This document shows, piece after piece, positions 54,710 to 62,816 of a stretch of 64,000 nucleotides of DNA. This DNA comes from QHWT01 sp963755695. GTDB lineage: Bacteria; Acidobacteriota; Vicinamibacteria; Vicinamibacterales; 2-12-FULL-66-21. Numbering within the stretch: the first letter of the stretch is position 1; every line of letters begins with the position of its first letter. The stretch lies in assembly GCA_963755695.1 (NCBI GenBank), contig CAVWLB010000010.1, positions 1,612,001 through 1,676,000 of the forward strand, read 5' to 3'. The notes beneath the pieces were generated by a model. It saw only the letters and a list, made by a program, of their open reading frames with translations, had not been told where the DNA came from and did not search any database. A program made the translations under genes and the position numbers.

Positions 54710-55350
54710 TTAAAAGGACTCCTCCAGCCGCCGGATCTTCAGCAGCCTTCGAATATATCTCGGCTCCTTCATCGGCGTCCCGAGCCAGACGTCGACGATG
54801 CGGATGGCCGCTTCGGGCCCGGAAAGGAGCGTGGCGCCGAGTGTCAAGACATTCGCGCCGTTGTGCTCGCGGGCATATCGGGCAATCGTTTCGTCGGGGC
54901 ACATCGCCGCGCGAATGCCGCGGACTTTGTTTGCGGCAATCGCCGATCCGATTCCGGCGCCGTCGAGGACGATTCCGGCATCCGCTTCGCCGCGCGCGAC
55001 CGCTTTGGCCACCATTGCAGCGGTGTCAGGATAATCGACAGAAACCGTGGTCTCGACCCCCATGTCGTCGACCGCAAGGCCTCCCCCCGCAGGTGCCCCA
55101 CGATTGCCTTGCGCAATGCAATCGCGGTGTGATCGCTCGCGATAGCCACCCGGCGGACCTCGGCCGGAGGCGCCAGGTTCCCTGGAATCGACGGATCCAC
55201 CGATCCCGCAGGGACGACGGTAATCCGCCGCGCGTTCAGCGTGTCGCGAGCCAGCGGCGTCACGTGGCCGCCGGCAGCCAGCTCCACCGTTGCGCCGCTC
55301 TCAATCTGTCGCGCGTCGGCCTCGGTAATGATGTCGAATTTGCGAATCAT
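54710..55350 (-). CDS. rpiB: RpiB/LacAB-type sugar-phosphate isomerase with N-terminal extension (frameshift at 55083-55088)
   Basis: About 213 aa across the shift. The start MIRKFDIITEADARQIESG opens a 65-residue extension containing GHVTPLARDTLNARRITVV, reminiscent of microcompartment-associated proteins. The isomerase begins VRRVAIASDHTAIALRKAIV. A run of six C at 55083-55088 is one short of the expected frame; beyond it come MGVETTVSVDYPDTAAM, GIVLDGAGIGSAIAANKVRG and REHNGANVLTLGA. The usual catalytic Cys of CGTGIG is Asp here (DGAGIG). It lies between hpt and deoC in one operon. Confidence 0.83.
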
Positions 55351-55404
55351 GAAGCGCTCACGACCTCTGGCTGAAGACGGATGCCGGCTTGCCACGCATG
55401 GTGG

Positions 55405-55933
55405 TCAGGGCTGTTCGCCGAGGATTGCGATGTGTGGAAGGTTGCGATACTTATCAGCGTAGTCGAGGCCGTAGCCGACAACGAAGTGATCTTCGATGGT
55501 GAAGCCGATGTAGTCCACCGTCACGTCGACCTTCCGTCGTGACGGCTTACTCAGCAAGCACGCCGTCCGTCACTGTCTTCGGCGCACGCGCCTTCAGAAT
55601 GTCCTGCAGGTAGTGAAGCGTGAGACCGGTATCGACTATGTCTTCCACGATGATGACGTGGCGGTTCTCGAGGCTGCTGTCGAGATCCTTGAGTACCCGG
55701 ACCTGACCGGATGATGTGGTCTTGTTGGCATAGCTCGAGAGCGCCATGAAGTCCATCGTCACGCCGGTCGACATCGCGCGCACCAGATCCGCCAGGAACA
55801 TGAACCCGCCCTTCAGCACGGCAACGAGGTGGATCTCCTCCCCCTTGGGGTAGTCGCGCTCGATCTCGGCAGCCAGGCTGCGAATGCGATCGTGAATCTC
55901 CTGCTCGGAAATGAGAATCTTGTTCATGGACAT
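55405..55933 (-). CDS. hpt: Hypoxanthine phosphoribosyltransferase (frameshift near 55564)
   Basis: About 175 aa across the shift. It has VAVLKGGFMFLADLVRAM, the substrate loop LSSYANKTTSSGQVRVLKDL and the PRPP-binding motif HVIIVEDIVDTGLTL. After KTVTD one extra base near 55564 brings an early stop. In the other frame the protein continues ACLLSKPSRRKVDVTVDYIG, FTIEDHFVVGYGLDYADKYR, the normal family C-terminus, and stops at 55405. It salvages hypoxanthine/guanine with PRPP. It sits between the amidohydrolase and rpiB genes. Confidence 0.88.
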
Positions 55934-55954
55934 GTCGCCTGCACCGACCGGTCC

Positions 55955-57442
55955 CTATTGAACGGCCGCCCGCACCCGCGAGGCAAATGCGCGCGCCTCA
56001 GCCAGGACCGCATCCCGATCTAAGGTGCGCACCTTTCGGTCCCGCATCAGAATCCTGCCGTTCACTATCGTGGTCCTGACATCGTCGCCTCGCGTCACGT
56101 AGACGAGGTGCGATTGCGGATCGTACATCGGCGTCTGACGCGCCGAGTCCATCGAGACGACAATGACGTCGGCACGCTTGCCCGGCTCGAGCGACCCGAT
56201 CTCGCGCTCCATGCCGAGCGCCCGCGCTCCATCGATGGTGGCCATCTGGATTGCGAGAGGCGCTGGAATGGCCCGCGGATCCTCCGAGACGAGCTTGTGA
56301 AGGAACGCGGCCTGCCGCATCGCCTCGAACATGTCGAGGTCGTTGTTGCTGGCGGCACCGTCGGTGCCGAGGCCCACGGCAAGGCCGGCGCTCTGCATGG
56401 CGGGCACCGGCGCGGTGCCGCTGGCGAGCTTCATGTTGCTTTCCGGATTGTGCGAGAGTCCGACGTGATGACGGGCGAGCACCCCGATATCGGCATCCGT
56501 CACGTGAACCGCGTGTGCGGCGATGGTGCGGCTCCCCCAGAAGCCCAGCGACTCGAGATACTCGGTCGGCGTGGCGTGATACTTCTCACGCGCGGTCCTG
56601 ATCTCGTCCGCCGTTTCGGCGAGATGAATGATCACCGGGATCCGCAACCGATCGGCGAGCGCACGGCAGGCTTTCAACGTCGCCGCATCGAGCGTGTACA
56701 TCGCGTGCGGCGCCACGGCAGGCTCGATTAACTCGTCGTTGGCGAATTCAGCCGCGAACTTCTCCGTCCTGGCCAGACTTTCGGCCGGCGTCTTCGCGTC
56801 CGCCACGGGGAACTGAATGATCGTCTCGCCGAGCACGCCCCTGAGGCCGGCCGACTTGGTGACGCGGGCAATCTCCTCCTCGAAGTAGTACATGTCCGCG
56901 TACATGGTGGTGCCCGACTCGATCATCTCGAGCGCCGCCAGTCGCGTCCCCGCGCGAACGAACTCCGGAGAGACGATCTTCGCTTCTGCCGGAAAGATGT
57001 ATTTCTGCAACCAATCCATCAACGCGAGATCGTCGGCCAAACCGCGGAAGAGGACCATCGGCGCATGGGTGTGGGTGTTGATAAGCCCGGGCATGACGAC
57101 CGAGCCGCTTGCCTCAATGATTTCCGTGGATGTATAGGCGCCGGCAATCGTCTCGGCCCGATCCACCGCGACGATATCCCGCCCGTCGATGGCCACCGAC
57201 CCGCGGTCGATCACACGCCGTGCGGTGTCTTCGGTGATGACGATGCCATTGGTGATGAGCAGCGATACGCGACGAGGTTGAGGCACCGCTGTCGCCGCGA
57301 GCGCCGCCACCGCAGCCCACGGCAGGAGGAAACGGACAGCGCTATTGGCCAACACGGATCGACAGCCACCGATGGACACGGAAGGACATCGACCTTCTTG
57401 CAGTGTGGTTCTGCGTTTTTCTGTGGCCACGATCATCGTCAA
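55955..57442 (-). CDS. Exported amidohydrolase, SAH/MTA deaminase-like
   Basis: Up to 495 aa. The metal-dependent TIM barrel has the HxH motif in PGLINTHTHAPMVLFRGLAD, His in VIIHLAETADEIRT, His in IAAHAVHVTDADIGVLA and the Asp in GLGTDGAASNNDLDMF, as in S-adenosylhomocysteine/methylthioadenosine or guanine-type deaminases. The first 30 residues lie inside the direct repeat at 57343-57562, so the true start is probably nearer GTG 57355, giving a signal peptide (RFLLPWAAVAALAATAV). If exported, it would deaminate nucleosides outside the cytoplasm, ahead of hpt, rpiB and deoC. Confidence 0.82.
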   Translation of the reverse strand: MTMIVATEKRRTTLQEGRCPSVSIGGCRSVLANSAVRFLLPWAAVAALAATAVPQPRRVSLLITNGIVITEDTARRVIDRGSVAIDGRDIVAVDRAETIAGAYTSTEIIEASGSVVMPGLINTHTHAPMVLFRGLADDLALMDWLQKYIFPAEAKIVSPEFVRAGTRLAALEMIESGTTMYADMYYFEEEIARVTKSAGLRGVLGETIIQFPVADAKTPAESLARTEKFAAEFANDELIEPAVAPHAMYTLDAATLKACRALADRLRIPVIIHLAETADEIRTAREKYHATPTEYLESLGFWGSRTIAAHAVHVTDADIGVLARHHVGLSHNPESNMKLASGTAPVPAMQSAGLAVGLGTDGAASNNDLDMFEAMRQAAFLHKLVSEDPRAIPAPLAIQMATIDGARALGMEREIGSLEPGKRADVIVVSMDSARQTPMYDPQSHLVYVTRGDDVRTTIVNGRILMRDRKVRTLDRDAVLAEARAFASRVRAAVQ

Positions 57443-57562
57443 AGGAAACGAACACCGTTATTGGCCAACACGGATCGACTGCCAGCAATGGACACGGAAG
57501 GACACTGACCTTCTCGCCGTGTGGTTCTGTGTTTTTCTGTGGCCAGGATCATCGTCAGAGGA
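57343..57562. repeat. Two direct copies of a ~104-bp sequence, 116 bp apart
   Basis: TATTGGCCAACACGGATCGA begins both copies (57343 and 57459). Both continue through GGACACGGAAGGACA, TGTGGTTCTG, TTTTTCTGTGGCCA and ATCATCGTCA with about 10% differences. The pair fills the divergent promoter region between the amidohydrolase and upp, and copy 1 supplies the doubtful N-terminus of the former. The internal words (ACACGGAAGGACAC, TCTGTGTTTTTCTGTGG) are themselves repetitive. Confidence 0.85.
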
Positions 57563-57621
57563 GTGATTCTATACTGTGGTCGTCTTCGGAAAATCGTCGG
57601 GCTGCTGATATAGTCACCGGC

Positions 57622-58245
57622 GTGGCAGTCTTCCTGGTCGAACACCCGCTGGTGCACGATGCGCTGGTCACGCTGCGCGACGCGACGACGCCGCCCGAGA
57701 TCTTCCGTCGGATGGCGGTGCGCATCAGCCTGCTGCTCGCGGCTGAAGCGACACGCGATCTGCCCGCCACGGCAGTCACCGTCACGACGCCGCTCGGTCC
57801 GGCAGCCGGACGCAAGGTCTCGGCGGACGTGGTCGTGGTACCGGTTCTGCGTGCCGGCCTCGGGATGCTCGACGCGGTGCTCGAATTGATCCCGGGCGCG
57901 CGGGTCGGACACATTGGCCTTCAACGCGACGAGATCACCGCGGTTGCGTCGCAGTACTACGCGAAGCTGCCGACCCATCTCGATCGGTCGGTCGTCGTGA
58001 TGATCGATCCGATGCTGGCGACCGGCGGAAGCGCGGTGGCGGCGCTCGACTTGTTGATTCGCGCCGGGGCTCGCGATATCCGGATGATCTGCATTGTCGC
58101 GGCGCCAGAGGGCGTCCGTCTGGTGGAACGCCACCATCCGGAGGTTCGGATCTATACCCCAGCCATCGATCGCGAACTGAACGCGCACAAGTTCATCGTG
58201 CCAGGACTCGGGGATTTCGGTGACCGCCTGTACGGCACCTTCTGA
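57622..58245 (+). CDS. upp: Uracil phosphoribosyltransferase
   Basis: 207 aa from GTG 57622; upstream in-frame sequence belongs to the repeat. Family landmarks are VEHPLVHDALVTLRDATTPP, FRRMAVRISLLLAAEATRDL, VVVPVLRAGLGMLDAVLELI, the PRPP loop MIDPMLATGGSAVAALDLL and the uracil-binding C-terminus FIVPGLGDFGDRLYGTF. It converts uracil and PRPP to UMP. It is transcribed with the citryl-CoA lyase gene 9 bp downstream and divergently from the nucleoside operon. Confidence 0.95.
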   Translation: MAVFLVEHPLVHDALVTLRDATTPPEIFRRMAVRISLLLAAEATRDLPATAVTVTTPLGPAAGRKVSADVVVVPVLRAGLGMLDAVLELIPGARVGHIGLQRDEITAVASQYYAKLPTHLDRSVVVMIDPMLATGGSAVAALDLLIRAGARDIRMICIVAAPEGVRLVERHHPEVRIYTPAIDRELNAHKFIVPGLGDFGDRLYGTF

Positions 58246-58254
58246 GGCCCGCAT

Positions 58255-59112
58255 ATGGCGAAGACCAATTCTGGCGGCGGAACACCGCAAGTCATCGTCG
58301 AGCGCCGGCTGACGCCGCGCGTCTCCGACGACAGATGGAAGACATCGCTGACGTGCATCGAGCCGAACAAGATTCTCGTTCGCGGCTATCCGCTCGACGA
58401 GATGATGGGCCGCATGTCGTTCGGCGAGGCCATCTATCTGCTGCTGATGGGCGAATTGCCGTCACATGCCATCGGCACGATGATGGAGGCGATCCTGGTG
58501 TCGTTCATCGATCACGGCGCCACGCCGCCGTCGACGCTCGCTGCGCGCAACACTGCAACCACCGGGGCGCCGCTGCGGGCGTGCGTGGCGGCCGGCGTGC
58601 TCGGCTTCGGTCGTTACCACGGCGGGGACATCGAGAGCTGCATGCAGTTTCTCGATCGCGGGCTCGAGCTCGTGCGTCGTGGATCGTCATACAAGGAGGC
58701 GGCCGTTGCCGTCGTGGCAAAGCTCCACGAGACGGGTGAACCGATTCCCGGCTTTGGGCACCGCTTCCACACCCGCGATCCGCGCGCGGCGCGGCTCTTT
58801 CAGATGGCGCTCGAACTGGAGCTCGAGGGAGAACACATCCAGATGATTCGAGCCGTGGAGCTGGTCGTCAGCGAAGCGCCCGCGGGCCGCGCGCATCCGG
58901 TCAACATCGACGGCGCGATCGCGGCGGTGTGCGGCGATATCGGGATCCCGCCGGAAATCGCCAACGCGCTCTTTATCATCTCGCGGGTCCCGGGCATCAC
59001 GGCACACGCGCAGGAAGAGCGCCAGCGCGAGAAGCCGATGCGGCAGATCGACCCAAAGGATCACGTGTATGACGGCGCGGGCAAGCGCCGACTCCCCGAG
59101 AAGCGCCGCTGA
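58255..59112 (+). CDS. Citryl-CoA lyase / citrate synthase-like protein
   Basis: 285 aa, about 100 residues shorter than citrate synthase and matching stand-alone citryl-CoA lyases. It has SFGEAIYLLLMGELPSHAIG, the catalytic His region PIPGFGHRFHTRDPRAARLF and the C-terminal catalytic Asp/Arg region PVNIDGAIAAVCGDIGIP and GITAHAQEERQREKPMRQID. Citryl-CoA lyase splits citryl-CoA to acetyl-CoA and oxaloacetate. No citryl-CoA synthetase is nearby, so the pathway is uncertain. Confidence 0.8.
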   Translation: MAKTNSGGGTPQVIVERRLTPRVSDDRWKTSLTCIEPNKILVRGYPLDEMMGRMSFGEAIYLLLMGELPSHAIGTMMEAILVSFIDHGATPPSTLAARNTATTGAPLRACVAAGVLGFGRYHGGDIESCMQFLDRGLELVRRGSSYKEAAVAVVAKLHETGEPIPGFGHRFHTRDPRAARLFQMALELELEGEHIQMIRAVELVVSEAPAGRAHPVNIDGAIAAVCGDIGIPPEIANALFIISRVPGITAHAQEERQREKPMRQIDPKDHVYDGAGKRRLPEKRR

Positions 59113-59204
59113 CCAGAACGGTCACCGTCCACTGCCAGCCCCGGTGTCGGCATCGGGCGTGTGACTGTTTCGACAGGAAGTGTGAGTGTCCCGGTTCTGA
59201 CCGG

Positions 59205-59234
59205 TTGCCGCTGTCCGCGCGAATGAGATAGACT
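59205..59234 (+). promoter_or_regulatory. Possible promoter for tRNA-Val
   Basis: TTGCCG (59205-59210) and TAGACT (59229-59234) with 18-bp spacing, about 78 bp before the tRNA. Both boxes are imperfect. Confidence 0.35.
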
Positions 59235-59311
59235 GAACGTCTCTCCTCCGGATTCACACCATCGGCCGGATCAACAGATCCGCGTCGTCCGTGTGATCCG
59301 TGACTGGAATT

Positions 59312-59386
59312 GGGCGCTTGGCTCAGCGGTAGAGCATCGCCTTCACACGGCGGGGGTCGCTGGTTCGATTCCAGCAGCGCCCACCA
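59312..59386 (+). tRNA. tRNA-Val (CAC)
   Basis: 75 nt. The acceptor GGGCGCT pairs with AGCGCCC, followed by discriminator A and encoded CCA. The D arm is GCTCAGCGGTAGAGC. The anticodon loop TTCACAC has anticodon CAC. The T arm is CTGGTTCGATTCCAG. Confidence 0.96.
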
Positions 59387-59491
59387 ACCTTCCCTTCATG
59401 GCAAGTGCGAAGGTGGACCAATCCCAGTCTCGTCGGCACGACCGCTGACGAGCCATCTACATTTTCGCTGCTTGGCAGTACCGAAGGTGCG

Positions 59492-60040
59492 CTACTGCGT
59501 ACCAAGGTTCTTCAGCTGTGCGATCAGCAACACCAACGCCTTCGCGTATGCATCGTCGGCGTCGGCAAACGCCTTGTTGTAATCCGCTTCGCTGATCTTG
59601 GCTTTCTTCCAGTCCCCGTCGAAGGTGACCATCTTGCCGGCCTGCTCGACGCTGTCGGTGCCCTGATTGTCGCCAGGCTTGGCGATGAGACCGTCGGCGT
59701 TGAGGTCCATCACGAACACTTTCGATCCGGCCACCGACGCAGAGTTCAAGTCGATGTAAACGTCGCGGTAGTCCTTCTTCGCAATCTTCTCGTTCAGGAG
59801 CGGCGGGGCCGCGTACTTTCCGCTGACGACGAGGAGCTGTGTGCCTGGAAAATACAACGCGGCGACATAGGTGCCGAGGTTCTGGGAATCAGCGCTCGCG
59901 ATGGCATCGAGCTTCTTCTGATCGAGCAACTGCGTGAGCTGTTTGACGAACTCGGTCGATTTGGCCTCCTGCGCCGGTGACGCACTCGGCGCGGCAAGCG
60001 TGATGGCAAGGACAAGTGCGGCGACGCAGGTATTCACCAT
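59492..60040 (-). CDS. Exported protein of unknown function
   Basis: 182 aa with a clear signal peptide (MVNTCVAALVLAITLAAPSA, cleavage near SPAQ). The mature protein (STEFVKQLTQLLDQKKLDAI, AALYFPGTQLLVVSGKYAAP, YRDVYIDLNSASVAGSKVFV, YNKAFADADDAYAKALVLLI) is of a conserved acidobacterial-looking type that I cannot name. GGGGGA precedes the ATG. It stands alone, upstream of nothing obvious. Confidence 0.65.
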   Translation of the reverse strand: MVNTCVAALVLAITLAAPSASPAQEAKSTEFVKQLTQLLDQKKLDAIASADSQNLGTYVAALYFPGTQLLVVSGKYAAPPLLNEKIAKKDYRDVYIDLNSASVAGSKVFVMDLNADGLIAKPGDNQGTDSVEQAGKMVTFDGDWKKAKISEADYNKAFADADDAYAKALVLLIAQLKNLGTQ

Positions 60041-60107
60041 GGCAACTCCCCCCGAAGGCCTAGGCCAGAAGCCTGATGCCTGAAGCCGTATAGGTGTGTG
60101 CCGCAGT

Positions 60108-60533
60108 TTACCCTATAAATAGTGCATCCTCATCCTCGACCCGTGCCGGACGGCCGCGAGGCTCGCGAAGGGCGCGCAGCGCCACCAGGCCAGCCTTCAA
60201 TGCCGCCACGATTGCCAGCCCCTCCCGGGCCGGCGTAATCACTGCCTGCTGGATGACTAGTGATGTTTCGTCTGCCCGGCGGGCGAGATCTGTCACCAGC
60301 CGATCGATCTTCTGGGCCTGCACCGTCGCGATCGAGGCAGTTTTGGACGCTTCCTCGGCAATCGCGTTCGCGCGAGCGATCAGCGGCCGGATATCCCGCT
60401 CCACCGTCGTCGCCAGTTGCTGGACCCGGGCGCCAAGCCGTGCCGCGAGCATGATCGCGCCAATCTGGACGAGCGCCATGATCAGCGTCGCGACCGCGAT
60501 GATCCCGAGGAACAGCGGGTTCCAATCCGTCAC
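60108..60533 (-). CDS. DUF948-like single-helix membrane protein
   Basis: 141 aa from GTG 60533, which overlaps the YtxH stop (GTGA). One N-terminal helix (LFLGIIAVATLIMALVQIGA) is followed by a long amphipathic coiled coil (RVQQLATTVERDIRPLIARA, EEASKTASIATVQAQKIDRL), the pattern of DUF948 proteins. It is the last gene of the Mla operon; the function is unknown. Confidence 0.68.
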   Translation of the reverse strand: MTDWNPLFLGIIAVATLIMALVQIGAIMLAARLGARVQQLATTVERDIRPLIARANAIAEEASKTASIATVQAQKIDRLVTDLARRADETSLVIQQAVITPAREGLAIVAALKAGLVALRALREPRGRPARVEDEDALFIG

Positions 60534-60829
60534 AGCGGCTCCTGGGCCGGCGCACCGGGAGCGTGTGCGCCGCGTGCCTGCTGGTAGGCGTCGCGCCCGC
60601 GCTCGACGGCGTTGGCAAATGTCTGGCGCTGGCGGTTCCACAACTCCCGTCCCTGGCCGGCGACGTCGCGGGCCTTTCCCGCTCCCTCGCGCGCCCGGTC
60701 CGCCAGAATCCGCCGCGTTTCCTCGCCGCTGGTCGGGGCCATCAGCAGCGCCACGGCGGCGCCGGTGACGGCGCCCAGCACGAACGCCAGAATGACAGTG
60801 CCTGCTTCCCCGCCGTTGTCGCGTGCCAT
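60530..60829 (-). CDS. YtxH-domain protein
   Basis: 99 aa. The N-terminal glycine-rich helix AGTVILAFVLGAVTGAAVAL, LLMAPTSGEETRRILADRA is the YtxH (general stress, GsiB-like) signature, followed by a charged helix and a Pro/Ala tail. It lies 15 bp after mlaD and overlaps the DUF948-like gene. A role in envelope stress is only a family association. Confidence 0.75.
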   Translation of the reverse strand: MARDNGGEAGTVILAFVLGAVTGAAVALLMAPTSGEETRRILADRAREGAGKARDVAGQGRELWNRQRQTFANAVERGRDAYQQARGAHAPGAPAQEPL

Positions 60830-60844
60830 AGGTCTGTACTCCGT

Positions 60845-61885
60845 TTAAAAGATACTGACTCTCACGTTCAGATACTTTTTGGGGTCTTTCCTGATGTCCG
60901 ACACGAGCCCACGCAGTTCGTTCGCGGCGGCATTCATATTGTCATACAACTGCTTATCGTGCAGCAGTTGGCCGGCGGTCCCCTGACCCTGGTTCAAGTT
61001 CGCGGTCAGCTGGTCGATCCGGTTGGCCAGACTGTTGAACCGGTCGTACAGCTCCTTGTCGGTCAGCAGCTTGCCGGCAGTCCCTTCGCCACGATTCAGC
61101 CTGGCCGAGATCTGATCGACATTGCCGCTCGCCGACGTCAGCGACCTGGCGAGCTTGTCATCGTTCAGCAACTGCCCGATGCTGCCCTCTCCGGCATTGA
61201 TGCGGCGAGTCATGTCCTGCAGGTTGGCCAGCGCGGCATTCAGCTGCCGGTAGCTTGCCGGATCCCTGATCAGCATGCCGAGCGTTCCCTGTCCCTTGGA
61301 CAGGTATCCGGCCACGACCTGCGCTGAGTCCACGAAGCTGTTGATGTCGCGATAGAGCTGTTCGTCGGTGAACAGCTTACCCACCGTTCCCTTGCCCTGA
61401 CGAACGTCCTTCAACAGGAGGGTGGCCTGATCGAGTCCCACGCTCGCGCTGGCGGCAACGTCTGAAATCGCCGCCTGGCCCCTGCCGACTTGTACGAAGT
61501 CGCCATTCTTCAGCGGGGTCCCGGTCGAGGCTGGGGAGATGTCGATGATCGGCTCGCCGAGCAGGCTGAGCGAACCAATCGAGGCGCGCGAGTCCGTCGT
61601 GATGCGCTGCTGCATGTCGTTCTTCACCGAGAGGGTGACCTGCACGGCCGCGCCCGAGAACTCGACCTCGGTCACCTTGCCCACTTCGACGCCGGCCACG
61701 CGGACGATCGCGCCGCTCTTCAATCCCGCCACGTTGTCGAACTTCGTCTTGAGCTCGTAGCGTTGCCAGGCAAAGCCGCTCTGGCCTCCGACCGCAACGA
61801 TGAGCGTCGCGGAAAGGAACAGCGCCACGAACGCCAGTATTCCAATCTTCAATTCCGACCAGGCAAGCGAACGAGTTCTCGGCAT
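60845..61885 (-). CDS. mlaD: MCE-domain protein MlaD
   Basis: 346 aa from MPRTRSLAWSELKIG at 61885 (an ATG 12 bp upstream is also possible). One membrane anchor (IGILAFVALFLSATLIVAVG) and one MCE domain (YELKTKFDNVAGLKSGAIVR, VAGVEVGKVTEVEFSG, GSLSLLGEPIIDISP) are followed by a long helical region with repeated GxGTxGxLxxDxxLY units (GKGTVGKLFTDEQLYRDINS, GEGTAGKLLTDKELYDRFNS, GQGTAGQLLHDKQLYDNMNA). It forms the periplasmic lipid tunnel of the MlaEFD transporter. Confidence 0.92.
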   Translation of the reverse strand: MPRTRSLAWSELKIGILAFVALFLSATLIVAVGGQSGFAWQRYELKTKFDNVAGLKSGAIVRVAGVEVGKVTEVEFSGAAVQVTLSVKNDMQQRITTDSRASIGSLSLLGEPIIDISPASTGTPLKNGDFVQVGRGQAAISDVAASASVGLDQATLLLKDVRQGKGTVGKLFTDEQLYRDINSFVDSAQVVAGYLSKGQGTLGMLIRDPASYRQLNAALANLQDMTRRINAGEGSIGQLLNDDKLARSLTSASGNVDQISARLNRGEGTAGKLLTDKELYDRFNSLANRIDQLTANLNQGQGTAGQLLHDKQLYDNMNAAANELRGLVSDIRKDPKKYLNVRVSIF

Positions 61886-61961
61886 ATACCCTTCCAACTA
61901 ACGGTTCGTCGATTGACGTAGTCGGCGGCCGGATTCCGGATCTCGGGCCTCGACCTCGTCG

Positions 61962-62816
61962 TCACGATAGAAATGCCTCGATATACGGATCCGCCTCGGC
62001 GATCGCGCGAAGTTCTTGCGCGTTGCCTTCGAACGAGATGCGTCCCTCTTTGAGCATGATGAACTCCGCCTCGGACGCCTTGGCCGGCTTGGCTCTTGGG
62101 AAGACCAGGCCCTGTCCCTCGCGGACCGCCGTGTGCTCGGCGACGAAAAACGCGTCGCGCAGCTGGTGCGTGACCAAGACCGAGCTCACGTTCTCGAGAT
62201 CGCGCAACTTGATGATTTCCTCGTCGACCGTAATCGACGTGATCGGATCGAGCCCGGTAGTGGGCTCGTCGTAGAGGAGGATCCTCGGCTTGGCCGCCAT
62301 CGCCCGTGCGATCGCAACCCGGCGTCGCTGCCCGCCCGACAGCTCCGACGGCATCCGGTCGATGAACTCCCCGAGTCCGATGAAGCCGAGTACTTCGGCC
62401 ACTCGGGTGTTGGCCTTGTCGAGCGGCCAGTGCAGCTCTTCGAACAGCTTGTAGCCGACGTTCTCGCGCACGGTGAGCGAATCGAACAGTGCGCCCTCCT
62501 GGAAGACCATACCGAGATCGGCGCGGACGGCCATCAATTGCTCTTCGGTCATGTCGTCGACACGCTCGCCATTGACGAAGATCACTCCAGAATCCGGCTT
62601 CAGCAATCCCAGGATCAGCCGCAGAATCGTCGATTTGCCGGCGCCGCTCGCCCCCAGGAAGATCTTCGTATGCCCGGTCTGCAGCGTGAAGCTCACGTCA
62701 CGAAGGATGACCTTGTCGTCGAACGAGAGATTGACCTTGTCGAACACGATGATAGGCCCCCCGTGCGCGAGCGCTTCGGCGAGCAGCTGGGGTCTCGGGG
62801 ATGGATAGCTAGGCAT
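61962..62816 (-). CDS. mlaF: ABC transporter ATP-binding protein MlaF
   Basis: 284 aa from ATG 62816. Walker A is GASGAGKSTILRLILG, the Q-loop is MVFQEGALFDSLTVRENVGY, the signature is LSGGQRRRVAIARAMA and Walker B is ILLYDEPTTGLDPITS, with His in LVTHQLRD. These match the Mla/Ttg2A subfamily. The C-terminal tail (KEGRISFEGNAQELRAIAEA) is typical. It is coupled to mlaE by a TAATG overlap and powers phospholipid transport across the envelope. The longer ORF to 63569 is antisense-like read-through of mlaE and not real. Confidence 0.95.
   Translation of the reverse strand: MPSYPSPRPQLLAEALAHGGPIIVFDKVNLSFDDKVILRDVSFTLQTGHTKIFLGASGAGKSTILRLILGLLKPDSGVIFVNGERVDDMTEEQLMAVRADLGMVFQEGALFDSLTVRENVGYKLFEELHWPLDKANTRVAEVLGFIGLGEFIDRMPSELSGGQRRRVAIARAMAAKPRILLYDEPTTGLDPITSITVDEEIIKLRDLENVSSVLVTHQLRDAFFVAEHTAVREGQGLVFPRAKPAKASEAEFIMLKEGRISFEGNAQELRAIAEADPYIEAFLS

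Noticed and set aside
54513..54902. Minus-strand ORF overlapping deoC and rpiB junction
   Set aside because: Arg-rich frame with no motif, overlapping two recognised genes.
57343..57562. CRISPR array
   Set aside because: Only two long, imperfect direct copies without spacer/repeat periodicity and no cas genes.
57403..57621. Long N-terminal extension of upp
   Set aside because: It translates the direct repeat; UPRTase of normal length starts at GTG 57622.
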